From Paragorgia papillata (Eukaryota > Cnidaria > Anthozoa > Scleralcyonacea > Coralliidae), in the NCBI GenBank assembly GCA_035771165.1, contig JAWNZC010000321.1:2331501-2395500 (forward strand): a DNA stretch of 64,000 nt, given 5' to 3'. Below, piece after piece: positions 11,896-23,795 of the stretch (position 1 is the stretch's first letter; every line of letters starts with the position of its first letter). The position numbers and the translations under genes were made by a program. The notes under the pieces were generated by a model. That model had not been told where the DNA came from, ran no database searches, and saw only the letters and a list, made by a program, of their open reading frames with translations.

Positions 11896-12687
11896 TTAAC
11901 CGGCCTGAACTAAATTCTGGCCTCCAAGCGACAAAAGAGCTGACACTTTTTCCATAATTTATTCACCGATAACCCAATGCATGGACCATTAACTCAGAAC
12001 TGTGAACTCGTGTGTGTTTCTGACACTTTCAATTGATGATGTCATCCTCCGCATGACATGCATTTGTAGGCATATATAAGGCGACAGCTTGCTTGTAAAT
12101 AGTTAGGTTTGTATTACCTCGATTACTGCATGTCCCGTCTTGTTTATTTTCTCAAATCTTGAGTTTTTACAACATGCTACTTTTCGGAGTTTGTTTTGTT
12201 TTATATTGCTGATATATAGCTGTTAACTATTTTCAAACCGTTGGGCGATTTATCGACTCATGCCTATGTTTATGCGGAAGGACCGTCTTCACAAGGGACA
12301 AACAATCCTCTTCGGAAGACAAATAACTCCAAGAATTTTGAACTACATTTTTTCATTTAGCTTATAGATACGTGCCATACATGTCAGGTATAAACAATAA
12401 CCCTTTGATCGGGAAGTTTCTGCGAGGGGTCTCCGGTTAACGAGTAAATTAATCGTCTGGCAATTATAGACCGTAAAACAAAGGTGTGACAAGATGCAAC
12501 TTGCGTCACATGATGATACGTGTTAAGTTAGTAGCCAATCAGATGCCAGACAGCACGTGTAAACAGACGAGAACGAGGACACATATAGACAGAGACTACA
12601 TACACGAACAGCTTCACTAGGGTTAGGGTTAGAGTTAGGCTACAGGACAACTACCATTAGATACCATTTCAACTTGTGAACAAGACT
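11891..12687. other. No gene; short TTAGGG-like tract, probable LINE 5' UTR
   Basis: Contains GGGTTAGGGTTAG around 12619-12633, similar to the telomere repeat but only two to three units. The last part probably forms the 5' UTR of the LINE coding start at 12688. Confidence 0.4.
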
Positions 12688-13041
12688 ATGGCGGCCACGC
12701 TTTCTTGGGCTCCGCTGTTGACCGTATTTTTGGCAGTTTTATTTGGATGGAATCAGTATTATTCTTTTATATATACTCATGGTATTCATGGTTTTGGTCT
12801 GAATGGAGTCTATACGCGTAACCAGTCTTATTTAACCAATACAACTTGTGTCACTTCCTTCTTATGGCAACTGCACTCGCTTCACCCAGGCGAATCTCGT
12901 TTAGCCGTGCTGTGGTAAAATCAGTACTACAGCAATCATACTGCAACATTTAATATTGAGCTTATCGCTCTACATGGAGATATTTCTCCCAATCCTGGCC
13001 CGGTAATGGATATCATATTAATACTTCACAGTCGAACATAG
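12688..13041 (+). pseudogene. LINE ORF 5' end with 2A-like peptide, stop-interrupted
   Basis: From ATG at 12688 one frame runs with a single in-frame TAA at 12916-12918 and continues to TAG at 13039. It starts with a hydrophobic segment (about residues 4-25) and reaches HGDISPNPGP at 12973-13002. NPGP preceded by D-I is the hallmark of 2A ribosome-skipping peptides, which many APE-type LINEs (CR1/L2-like) of marine invertebrates carry near the start of their ORF; the consensus Glu is Ser here. The homology ends abruptly at a foldback element at 13045. The LINE assignment is inference from this layout; no endonuclease or RT follows. Confidence 0.5.
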
Positions 13042-13044
13042 TTA

Positions 13045-13226
13045 AAGCCTGGTTTCCATATAGCCGTAAGAGCCGGCGGCATGGTTGCGGCAAGGGGCAA
13101 TGGTCCAATCGCATACAGCTTTTTATTGCTGGCTAATTCAACACTGTCTATGATTGGGCCATCGGTCCATCGCCCCTTGCCGCAGCCATGCCGCCGGCTC
13201 TTACGGCTATATGGAAACAGGGCGCT
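13045..13226. mobile_element. GC-rich foldback MITE
   Basis: Two ~65-bp arms (13045-13112, 13155-13225) are near-perfect reverse complements, sharing CCATATAGCCGTAAGAGCC and GCCGGCGGCATG. The end motif GCCTGGTTTCCAT recurs at 19680-19700 and, with one change, at 33046 and 53573, so it belongs to a family in this genome. Confidence 0.75.
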
Positions 13227-14879
13227 TATATACTGGGCGGCGCAACGCCAGTCAATTCGCTGATCGACGTGTGATGCGGAAGTAGACTGGCACGAGCGAG
13301 TTTTGAAGAAAATTCGAGCAAAATAGACCATGGGCCGACTGTCCAAAAGTCCTTCCGAAATAGTCACGGTATGCGCACATCGGGGAACCAAATGATTTTT
13401 TCACCATAAGTGGTTAATGTATTGCTGATTATATTTTTAATGTGTGTCAAGTCAGAAACTTGCACATTTTGTCATAAATTCATTAAACATGTAGCCGAGC
13501 TGGCTTCACGATGGCCGGCGGCCATCTTGGATGTAGGGCATTCGATGCCTTTGAGAATTTCTGTGGAGTTGTTTCGTTGAGATATAACTTTCTTCAGGTA
13601 TTTATGAATGATAAAACGAAAACATAAGATATATAATGATAAAGCGTCAAAGTTTTGTAGTTTTACTTGGACAGTAGGAACCGATCTTATGAAAATTGTG
13701 GTTCAGGATACTGCAAATGAGATCGAAACCGGAAGTAAACTTTTAAGGTAAAAATCTTTGCTTTTTTTGTACAGTTTGTGACTGATATTATTTGTCGATT
13801 ATCTACTACGTAACAATTTAGTTCGAAGCTCTTTATATTGCAAAATTCAGTTACACAGTGGCGAAATTTGTTATCCAGGAAGTGTTTACCACATAACTCA
13901 AAAGATGGCTGCTATTTGTTAGTGGTTTTTCTTGCTCAAACATTAAATAAAACAATAAATGTTGATATTATTTTAACCTGTACACTTTCAGTAAAGACCA
14001 ATGGTTTTCTTATAATGAAAACTCCAGCAATAAAATATATCAAAAGTACAATAAATATAAAATTTGTACAGTGCTGCAGGCAATATTCGCTGTTGTATAA
14101 AATAAGACCTTTCAGGATTTCTTCAGTGATTTTAATCTTGATTATATCTTTAATCTAACTCTAAACCCATAAGTACACCAAAAAAAAAAAACTTGAAGCA
14201 ATCACTGTATGGAAAGTCATTGTCAATATGTACTGGCAATTTGAATATTAATATATAAATTGTATATACTGTACATAAAATGTTCATATAATTTACATAT
14301 TATGGAACCATTCATTATTTATGCTTGAGGTGCTGGCAAGGTTTGTGAACAACTTGAACAAAATGTTTTGAACCCCTTTATTACAAAAAGAACATATCCC
14401 ATGGCCCCTCTCACAAAACTTTTAAAACTACAGTCCCTTTGGCCCTTGCCATCCTGATACACAAAAAAAGAAATTATAACATTTAGCTATGTTGAACCAT
14501 GGTTGAACAATTATGAACATTTATAAAATAGGTTGTGTCTTTCACACACTGTGCTTGGTCAGTTTCTGTTTATATCAGGCTATGCAAACACGATTGTGAT
14601 GTCAGGCACATTTCTTAGTCTTATTTCATAAAAGAAATAGACAATGGATGCCCTGTGTTTACATGTACAGTATTATAGTCTGATGCAATCACTCGAGCAA
14701 GTTTTGGAGAATTCAAGAGTACTTAATATGTAAACCCTCACCTACAGCTTGGGTTCATATAAAGTTTTGAATACCCCCAACTCACTCTTGTGTTTGCATT
14801 CAGGCAGTACAGTATATAAACGCGGACAGCTATTTTCTATTTCTTAATTAATTTATCGGTACTGCTAAAGCACTAAAAG
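13227..14879. other. Non-coding; left flank of a candidate large element
   Basis: No gene recognised. 13321-13390 is an inverted match to 16321-16382 (shared TAGACCATGGGCCGAC and TGCGCACATCG), making the intervening 3 kb look like one unit with inverted flanks. Confidence 0.45.
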
Positions 14880-16025
14880 CTACTGTATGTCGACATTCTC
14901 AACTTCCTTCACTATCTTCACAAAAGACTGCCTCAGTGATGCTAACAACAGAATTTGCTTGCTTTTGATAAGCTTTGGTACCACAATGGTTTCACAGAAC
15001 ATTTGATATGCCTTCCCATAGTGAAGACTCTCTTCTAAAAGCTCCTTCTTTGGTATTGAAAGAAACCGTGTCAACTCCATATAGCAACTGTGGTGGTATC
15101 TTGGTTCTAAAGCTGGTAGATCTCTTCCTGTCCCTTCCAAATGAACCAGGATATCATAGCATTCCTTGAGATGAGCAGCTTCGAGAAGTCTGCCAGCTGT
15201 TAAGGTTTCCACCTTTTTCAACTTTTCAACATTTCTCTTCTTTTCAACATTTCTCTTCTTTTCTCGATCACGGGTATATTTTGTTTTTTTACATACTGTA
15301 TTATGCATACTGGAGGGAGAACATGTTTGCGTCCTTTCTCAGGCATTCCTACAGATGTCTGTGACTGACTCATTCTCCTTTGCTTTTCTGGTGGAACCTC
15401 TTCCTGATCACCTATAGCAAATACATTAATTATTCTTTGTTATATAAATTAAATTAAAATTATATGATATGTGTCAATGTTCTATTGTTATATTGATATA
15501 AATTTCTTTGGTCTCAAGCATACAAGTCTCTCAAACAACACAATTATATTATGCTAAATAGAAAAACAAATTTCTGTATTACTGTAAGATTCCCATGGGA
15601 CATTTATTTCTATACACGATAACAACTTGAACATTTTAATAAACACATTCAATTCAATACAATCATTGATCTGTTGTTGAATACAATAATTCTTAGTTTA
15701 TCCATACCTGCTTTGGTTAGCTCGTCTCTTTTAGTTTGTCGGTCTTCTTCCCGTTTAAGCATCTGTATATGATAGAATCTGGTGTAACATTGCCGATGGA
15801 ACTTGCAATATGCCGGTATTGGCAAAAACTTTCCTCAGAACTCGATGTTTGCGAATAATCGCACGTGGAGTCCAAGATCAACTTCATATTTGACTCCGAT
15901 TCCCGAGCTATTTCGCCCTCTATACACGAGAATATTTTCCATTTTGCCGCAAATAAAATAAACTTACACCACGACAAATATGTAAATGAACTTAATTTAC
16001 CTTTTGCATTATTTACGACATGCAT
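14880..16025 (-). pseudogene. N-terminal fragment of the CXC-tailed multicopy family, two exons
   Basis: Same family as the relic at 20-4310, N-terminal part only. Exon 1 (15708-16025) ends CCAAAGCAG before GTATGG; exon 2 starts at 15411 after CTATAG, so the intron 15412-15707 has GT/AG ends. Exon 1 reads SFTYLSWCKFILFAAKW and IARESES, then needs a frame change to reach the charged run QMLKREEDRQTKRDEL. Exon 2 starts in a Glu/Arg-rich stretch leading to KHVLPPVCII, then shifts frame at an A-run near 15290 to KKTKYTRDREKKRN, followed by LEPRYHHSCYMEL, equivalent to the YHKSC block of the other locus, and YGKAYQMF. Two frameshifts make it non-functional. The downstream two thirds of the family protein are absent. 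Confidence 0.55.
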
Positions 16026-17874
16026 AACACAGACGTTCTTGGCTGACTGACCTGTATCGATACAGTATCGTCAGCCGCCATTGTTTACTGAAGGACTGAA
16101 AGTGATGATCTTCTAGAAGGCCGCGTGATTGGCTTGTGATTTAGTAACGACGATGCTGATTGGCTACTTATTAATAACATGGTTTCGGTTTCAGTTTACA
16201 ATTGACAAATTTAGTCGAGAAGGTTCGTCGAATTTCCTACTTAATGTGCAAGTTTCCAGATTGACACACCCGATAATTTTCATTTGTTATATGTATACTA
16301 CATGTTTATGGAAAAATTTTTTGGTCCCGCGATGTGCGCATCAAAAAATCACATTTCTTGAGGTCGGCCCATGGTCTAAAAGCAGCAATTCGTGTATCGG
16401 AAGATTATCACTATTTTTTCGTTAAGTTTTTCATGTGAGAAGAAATTGATTGGATTTACAGATAAAATATTACTTCTATTACTGCAGCAGTATGTATTTT
16501 GTGTAGAAACTAGTGTCAAAGAGAATTTATTTTGGATAATGTCCATGCCTTTTAATGCCTTTCATGGAGGCTAAACTTCACCACGAGCGCATTGTATGTT
16601 CTTCTACTACCAACGGCTAGAGATTCAGGTATGTTGAAGTTTATTATCTTACTCTTCTTTGTTAAAATTCTTGTTAAAATCGGAGATGATTATTTTGAGA
16701 TATCGCGGCCGAAACTCGACCCTTATCAATGCTTGATTTCTAGCGGTTTAACCTTTCAAATTTTGTAAGAAATATAAACAAGACGTGTTGTTTTGACATA
16801 CGGCGATTCTCTTTAACCGTGTCATTGTATTCCTTAAGTTTCCGGACTGTTGAAACAAAATGATTGTAATTTCTAAACAGATTCATTTCTTTATTCGATT
16901 TATTATAATACGAGTTTTTGGAAGTATAGTCGGCGCATTGTGTGTTAAAATGTTGCCAACACCGTGAGATTTTACTGTGACATAGGTAAGAAGTATCATT
17001 TTCATATTTGGTAGAAATAAAACAATTTGTGATTGATCAATTTTTTATTTTGACCCTGAAACTTGGTGTACTGTGTGGAAGCAAGAGGTTTCTTCTATCG
17101 AACATTGACCTGTGCTTATGCATGGCGTTTGCAAACTTAAAAAAATATGTCGCGTCAGGATTGTAATGTCGTAAGCAAGTTTCAGCAATTTTCAGAGTAA
17201 AAGAAAACTAACCTTGTTACATATTCTTCCACGTATATAAAACGAGCTAAATCCTCAAAAGAACTTATTTCTTCAATTGGTCAAAGCACGGCCTTATCTA
17301 TCTTATACAATACCAGCAATTCAATTCATAAGAATCAATTGTACTTGCTCATGAAATTTCTTAAGAAATTTTAACTTTGCTTTGCTGTTTCTGTTAAAAA
17401 CAACCTAGGTCGAGCTGTTATCTGAAAGCAATCAACCTGCAGCATTTGTTGAATCTATACCAACCAATCTTCAACAGAAGATTATTAGATTTACAAACTG
17501 TAACATGTTAATTCAAGGTGCTGTATGTTAAATCATTACATGATAACTATCAAATCCTAAATCCAAGAAATGAGTACCAGTTCTAAGCATACTCAATATG
17601 ATTATTATGCCTTATTGCCTCTCACTGTCAACTGTCTATCAAGTGGTTGAGTAATTACTCTCTGACAAGCATATATCTTTTCATTTTTACAGTCTCTAGG
17701 AATGTTTACTTCCAGTTGACCAAAAATGCTGCAGAATTTGCTGGAGGATAGTTTTTTAGTGAAAAGCAGTCAGTTATAAAGAATTTGTGGTATTGGTGGG
17801 AAAATGATTTGTTCCCATGAGTGGTTTGTTTTTGCAAAAGTTTTCTTCAAGTCAAGTCTTCTTCACCTTCAACT
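16026..17874. other. No gene recognised
   Basis: AT-rich. 16321-16382 is the right partner of the inverted flank at 13321-13390. A CAG/GTATGTTG donor-like site lies near 16630 but no open exon supports it. Confidence 0.4.
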
Positions 17875-19250
17875 TATTTATTTATTTACCAATCTTTATA
17901 CACGGTAACCACATCAATCCGTCTATAAGGGTTGTTTTTCATGGGGCCGTGTGATACTAAAAATGTCTAATAATCTAAAATGGCTATGGTACAACTAATA
18001 TATAAAATTCTTGACTTCTGCATAAAGTTCTAAAATTAACTTAACTATATAACTAACTAACTAACAAACTAACTATTTACAAGTAAAATCAATGAAAGAG
18101 CTATAACTTTCAACGTATATATACATGTATCAATTTAAATTTAATTTTGTGGCAAGGTATTCCACATCATGGCACCTCGATAACCAAAAGTTCTTTTCAA
18201 AGCATTTGTGTTTGGTTTAGGGAGATACAATTTACTATTGTTGCTCCTTAAATCATAGCAATCTCGATCTGTTAAACTAAATAAATGACTTAGTTTTGAG
18301 TTTCCACTTACACATTTATTTACTAGGGACAAGAGCTGCTCATCCCTCCTACATTGTAATGTGTTCCAGCCGATTTTTGTTAAAGTATATGTTGCCGATG
18401 AATAATAACTGTCACCAGTAATTACGCGACCGGCTTTATTCTGTAATTTTTGCAGTCTTTCTTTTAATTCGCATGAACAATTGTCCCAGACAAGGGAACA
18501 ATAGTCGAAGTGAGGTAGCACCAAAGCTTTATATAGTCTTTCTAAACTTTCTTTACTGATAACGTCTTTGGCTCTTCGCAGAACCCCTATCCCTTTAGAT
18601 ATTTTTTTAGAAATATTATCAATATTGGTTTTCCATGTTAGTTTTTCATCAATGAAAACTCCAAGAGTTTTGGTGCTACCTACTCGTTTAATAGTTTGAT
18701 TTTCGATGAAAATATGCGGATCCGTTTCGATTTGTGATAATCTTTGCCTGGATCCAATTATCATGTATTCAGTTTTGCTGATGTTTAATGAAAGTTTATT
18801 TGCTAATAGCCAGTCCTGTAAATTATCTAATTCTTGGTTTAATTTTGTTTCGATGTCTTGCTCTGAACTACCGGTTACAGTTATATTAGTATCATCGGCA
18901 AATATAGCTGGAGTGGAATTTTTCAAACAATTAGGCAGGTCATTTATATAAATTAAAAATAATAAAGGACCTAAATTTGACCCTTGAGGCACACCAGTTT
19001 TCATATACTTCATAGAAGACAATGCTCTTCCCACCTTACAGACTTGGCCACGGTTACTTAGATAGGAAATGAACCATTGTAGCGCAGTACCTCTAACACC
19101 ACACAGCTCTAACTTTTTAAATAATATATTATGATCGACTGTATCGAAAGCTTTTTTTAAATCAAGAAATAAGACACCATTAATAAGACCAAAACAAGCT
19201 TGAAAGTCTTGAAATAACTCTGGGATGTACCATTCACAAATTCTTATTTT
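17875..19250 (-). pseudogene. 5'-truncated LINE: reverse transcriptase C-terminal part and 3' tail
   Basis: The coding part runs right to left from about 19225 to the stop at 18141. The reverse transcriptase shows FLDLKKAFDTVDHN (palm motif A region), TGVPQGSNLGPLLFLIYIND (motif B), FADDTN (catalytic F-A-D-D), TLGVFIDEKLTW and the thumb/C-terminal region with YCSLVWDNCS, ending GAMMWNTLPQN. This order is that of CR1/L2/Rex-type LINEs. The frame is intact over about 297 codons plus the upstream part, so the insertion is fairly young. After the stop come about 260 bp of 3' UTR and a (TAAA)n tail at 17875-17889, as in LINEs that end in short microsatellites. The endonuclease and N-terminus are missing. 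Confidence 0.85.
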
Positions 19251-19702
19251 AAACCAAATTTAGTGGAATCCAATGCTGGTGCTAGTGCCAATGTAATAAT
19301 TTTTTATTTATCTGCTTTGTGTAAAAAATAGTTGCCAGAGTTTGTAAACAGTTATTACATTTTTAATGAAAATACTTGAACCAGTTGTACTCTTAATGTT
19401 GAATGCTTTGATACCTTATCTTCACTATTAGTGTCATCCAACTCAAACTTGAAATATTTTTTAAATCCACTTTGCTAGCCATATTTATGGTTTTGTTTTA
19501 ATTTTATTTTAATGTTACCGCTTTATCAACAATTTTTTGCTTATGAATCGATATAAGGAAAAGAGTCATGTTATCAACCATTGTAACAACCTGACCGGTG
19601 AATATCAATTACTCGTTGCCAGGTCTCGCATCACACGTCGATCAGCTCTCCCATTCCTGTTGCACCGTCCGGTATATAAGCACCCTGTATGGAAACCAGG
19701 CT
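19251..19702. other. No gene; MITE end at right
   Basis: Nothing coding. 19668-19700 carries the ATGGAAACCAGGC end motif of the foldback family seen at 13045 and 53573. Confidence 0.4.
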
Positions 19703-20670
19703 TAACTCATTCTTGTCCGACCCGAAAACCAGTCACAGCAGGTGGTCTTGGCAATTTGTGAATTAACATGGCATAATAACACAAAAATAACACCACAATA
19801 TATCATTTGAATCGTTTTTACCTCTACTATTCAAATTTTGGGTTTTCGGGTCTTGTCAGACAACCCATTTTGCAAATTATGCTAATTTATGCTAATTACT
19901 ATTATTAATAATATTATTATAATCCAAAAAATGTTAAATATTTAACGAGAAATGACTTTACACCAAACTTTGGATCATGTAAAATGAAAAGCACCACTTC
20001 ACAAATTCAAATTGAAAAAATTGAAGCAATACAATAAAAAGCAAATATTATATTGATTTTTTATGATTTTCCATTGAGACCCCCCATGGTGCGGCCGCGC
20101 GCGATCATATAACTTATTTTGAAATTTACAAATTAAAACAGAATTATACAAGAACATACGACCAAAATACATCAGTAAGATCGTTTTTAAGTCAGCTATT
20201 CATATTTTAAGTTATTTTGAGTGATATTTACTTCTGTTTGCCATTACAACGCCGACAACTCTCGGCAAATTTTGTTCGAATTTGCCTGACTCGGCCGAGA
20301 TGGTTTTCGTCAAATTTTACCAAATTATTGCTAATCTACGAAATAATTACAACAAACAAATGTTTATACTTACTTTCGGAGTTGTTAGAGCCTAAATTTT
20401 CGTTGGTTTCGCTTATATATTGACAAATAAAAGCCATTTTGTTCTTGTCCATACGCCATGATCCTCGCGGGATTTTAACAGGAGGGAAGTCAGGTCAGAA
20501 CTCGGATAATACTTCATGGCATATCGTTATAAAGGTCTCATTTTAAAAAGGGATCATTCAGGATCATTTTAAGCCCTAGGGGGGTAATTTTGGTCAAAAC
20601 CTCGCAGGTTCACAATAAATCAAAGTGATCCGTCACTGGTAGCGGATGACTATAGGGCCGGACGAGAAGG
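19703..20670. mobile_element. Non-autonomous ~0.96-kb DNA element, copy 1
   Basis: Matches 50268-51274 in opposite orientation over its whole length, which fixes both borders. Ends are CATTCTTGTCCG on the left and CGGACGAGAAGG on the right, i.e. 12-bp imperfect inverted repeats. It contains a NotI-like GCGGCCGCGCGCG patch near 20091 and no open frame of note. Superfamily unknown; no clear target duplication. Confidence 0.75.
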
Positions 20671-21375
20671 TCAAGAGATGCACCCGCTTAACGCCAAAGG
20701 ACTTAGAGTTTGTCACTTAAATGCTAGGTCATTTCCAGGGCATTTGGATGAAATCAGAACCCTGATCAACTTTAACCACCTCGACATTTTCGCAATCAGC
20801 GAAACGTGGTTGAATTGTACCTGGAATGATTACGAAATAGCTGTTGACAATTATCAAATCTATCGACATGACCGGACCTCCAGAACACGCTCCAGTAGAG
20901 GTGGCGGCGTTGCTGTCTATGCGAAGAGTACTCTTCTCTGTTGACGTCTTAATCTGCTGGACTCATGTATTGACTTTGAACATCTATGTCTTGAAATCAA
21001 ACAACATCAAACTGGCCCAAAGATTCTCCTTATAACTATATATCGACCACCCAATTCTATTGCTGAATTCTACAACAATCTTAGTAATTTTCTGGATATA
21101 TCCTTTAGTCAATATAATGAGATCATCGTTGTCGGTGACTTCAATATTGACTTAACAGCAGTAAGTACTGCTAGGATGCTGCTGACAGTGTTTCATGATG
21201 TTGGAATGGACCAAATAATCACTGCCCCCACTCGAGTTACTGGATCCTCAGCTACAATTAATAGATCATGTTTATACAACCCACTCAAGACGAATCGTGC
21301 AAACCCTATATAGTGCTGGTGTGTGACCTTAGTGATCACTATCCTGTTTGTTCTGTACATAAATTCCGTGCACTC
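20671..21375 (+). pseudogene. LINE endonuclease (APE-type) fragment
   Basis: Domain in order: VCHLNARSF (N of the metal site), FAISETWL (catalytic Glu), RGGGVAVYAK, then after a frame change near 20940 the segment TIYRPPNS, VVGDFNIDL (catalytic D-x-N) and, in yet another frame, LSDHYPVCSV (catalytic D-H). This is the complete order of an apurinic-endonuclease-like domain of CR1/L2-type LINEs, which nicks target DNA for retrotransposition. At least two frameshifts disable it. It starts immediately after the DNA element ending at 20670 and stops at a palindromic repeat array. Confidence 0.8.
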
Positions 21376-21755
21376 TAAAAAAAGGTGTGTTCAAATAACA
21401 CACTTTTTTTGTCCAGAAATTGACACGCTTTAAGGTGTGTTATTCAACACACCTTGGTGTGTTCAATAACACACCTTAAGGTGTGTTTTCCGTTTGTCCA
21501 GAATTTGACACGTTTTAAGGTGTGTTTTTAGAAAGGTGTGTTATGCAACACACCAACGTGTGTTATTCAACACACCAAGATGTGTTATTCAACACACCAA
21601 GGTGTGTTATGTAACACACCTTCAGTTGTATTGAATAACACACTATAGGTGTATTATTTAACACACCATTAGGTGTGTTATGCAACACACCTTTGCAGTA
21701 GATGTGTTGTTTAACAAGGTGTGTTACAAATAACACACCTTCAGCTGTGTTAAAT
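21375..21755. repeat. Palindromic GTGTGTT/AACACAC repeat array
   Basis: At least twelve copies of a self-complementary ~20-bp unit close to GGTGTGTTATTCAACACACC, with variable spacers. Two spacers repeat GTCCAGAA-TTGACACG. Each unit can form a hairpin on either strand. It gives long artefactual reading frames rich in VLNNT that are not genes. Confidence 0.85.
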
Positions 21756-23484
21756 AAAAAATATATGGTAAATACACAGAATGCATATACATGAGAACCT
21801 TTTTTGAAGAAAAATTTTTTGAAATTTGGGTCTCTGAAATGGCATTTCCCGCGTTCTGACAACACTTTTAATCAAAATTTCTGAAGTTTTAAAACATATT
21901 TTTTAGCACATTTTATACTTTTTTTGAAAAAGTGTCAAAATTGGATTTGGATTAGTGAATTTTTGTAATAGTTTGTAAGTGCGTAATTATTTTTTTCTAA
22001 AAAGAAGGCAATACAACAAACAGTAGAGATATGTGATTATATTTAATTACTAACTCAAAAAATATATGGTTGTTTTGCCCTATGTCAGAGCTCATCAGCA
22101 TGCCTTGGAGACACCAAAAACATATTCTTGCAGTCAGTGAATTCAACATGGACAGCCTGACCAACATACAAGTAAAGGTCTAGCTGAATTTAATGTTCTG
22201 CATAACCCAGAGCAAGGGTAATGGGTCTACATCATCCCAGTCATCCTAATTAAGTCGCAACTAATCCAAGCCACCACCCACCATTACCAATCTATGTTAC
22301 TATGAGCTGTCTGGTTTTCAGGTGCCAGATACTCACCTTTTACACATCTACCCAAGCAGACAATGTCTTGCTAAGGAATGCTTTTATTTATGACCATAAT
22401 GTGACATGGACATAAAGGAGCTCAACTCTCAACATTATCCCAGTCATCCTAACCATTGAGCCCCCAACCAATCTAAGTCATTACCGTACCTGTTTATATG
22501 ATTTTAATTTTGTAGACTATGAAAGTATATAAACATTGAATACTAGAATTAAGCAGATATTGTATTTAAACCAGATAATAAAATGTAAATAATAATTGTA
22601 ATACAGCACATGTAGTTATTGGTTCATGTGGATATCAGCACTTAGTACTGTATCTACTGTACACATGTAAATTTATATTAAAAGAAGAAACCAATCATCA
22701 TTTACTAATCAAGTTTATTATGACACCACATATAGTATAAATCATACAGGACCACACATACAGTACATGACATGTTGTGTACCTATATGTATTATATACT
22801 GTAATAATTAATATTAAAGGAACAGAAATTAGCAATGTATGAAAAGAGTGCTTTAACTGCCAGGTTGGCTGGCTAGGTTACAGTCTCACTCTCACAAAGA
22901 TAAAATAAATCATATTACTGATATTAATAAACCATGAAATCTCCAAGCAAGATCAAATTTCCAGCATACACTATAGTCCGTCCAACACACGTTTCATTGC
23001 AAAGCATCAATTCAACATATTATAGATCAAATACAAGCAAACGTGAAGTCTAGTCCAAGAGTAAATCTATAAATTATCATAAAGACTATAATGATAATAT
23101 CCAAATCATACGGTATAGTGAGGGTTTCTTACCTCAGACGACCTCAGAGCGCACACTGATTCACTGTATAAAATTATCGCAATTGATATTTCGATATATA
23201 TCTTTTTCAATCCTCTGTAAAAGGTCATCTTCAGTGCATAAAGCACTTGATGAAAGTTTCACGAATATTTCATCATAAAGGTCTTGTAGATATCCTTGAC
23301 GCAGAATATGCGCATGGCCTCGTAGAACCACAGAAGCGATCGCTAACCATACTGATTACTCAGAAAGGTGCTTATCCTGCAAAATGACGTTTCAGCCTCT
23401 ACACCAATCGTAAGTCGTAATTAAAAAAACGTTAACCAATCAGGAACGTTAAAAGATCTTAAAAAACCAACCAACTTCGTCAAA
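21756..23484. other. No gene; degenerate hammerhead-like motif
   Basis: AT-rich. Minus strand 22069-22113 holds CTGATGAGCTCTG, a TAGGGC partner and then AAAA instead of GAAA (see findings). ATCCCAGTCATCCTAA is repeated directly at about 22227 and 22437. Confidence 0.4.
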
Positions 23485-23785
23485 AAGTGACTACTACTCA
23501 AATCAGTAGAGCGAGACATAGACGATGTTTTCATCGCTTCCGAAGCGACAGTTTCGTTAACCGCAGATCAATTTCAAAGCAATCACGAGGTGTATTCTTA
23601 TGTACCACGTGATAGCTTGTTTACGAGTTAACAATGGGATTCAATGGGATGTTTATCACGTGGTACATGAGAATACACCTCGTGATTGCTTTAATATTGA
23701 TCCGCGGTTAATAAAACTGACACTTCGGAAGCGATAAAAAAATCATCCATGTCTCGCTCTACTGATTTGAGTAGTAACTGCTTTC
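23485..23785. mobile_element. Foldback element with 10-bp target duplication (Mutator-like)
   Basis: Arms of about 125 bp (23485-23615, 23655-23785) share CTACTGATTTGAGTAGTA and GTATTCTCATGTACCACGTG-like blocks as reverse complements. Direct repeats CTTCGTCAAA occur immediately outside (23475-23484, 23786-23795). A 9-11 bp duplication with long inverted repeats fits Mutator-type (MULE) mobilisation. It landed just outside the left end of the repeat that follows. Confidence 0.7.
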
Positions 23786-23795
23786 CTTCGTCAAA

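Larger units (their letters stand above)
10412..12206. repeat. Inverted pair of ~60-bp arms around the mariner element
   Basis: 10412-10470 and 12147-12206 are near-perfect reverse complements (shared TACTTTTCGGAGTTTG and CTCAAATCTTGAGTTTTTAC on the right arm). They enclose the mariner remnant. They may be the ends of a larger element into which the mariner jumped, or two copies of one repeat in opposite orientation. Confidence 0.6.

Noticed and set aside
21563..21865. VLNNT-repeat protein on the minus strand
   Set aside because: Caused by the palindromic GTGTGTT array; the rest of the frame has no domain.
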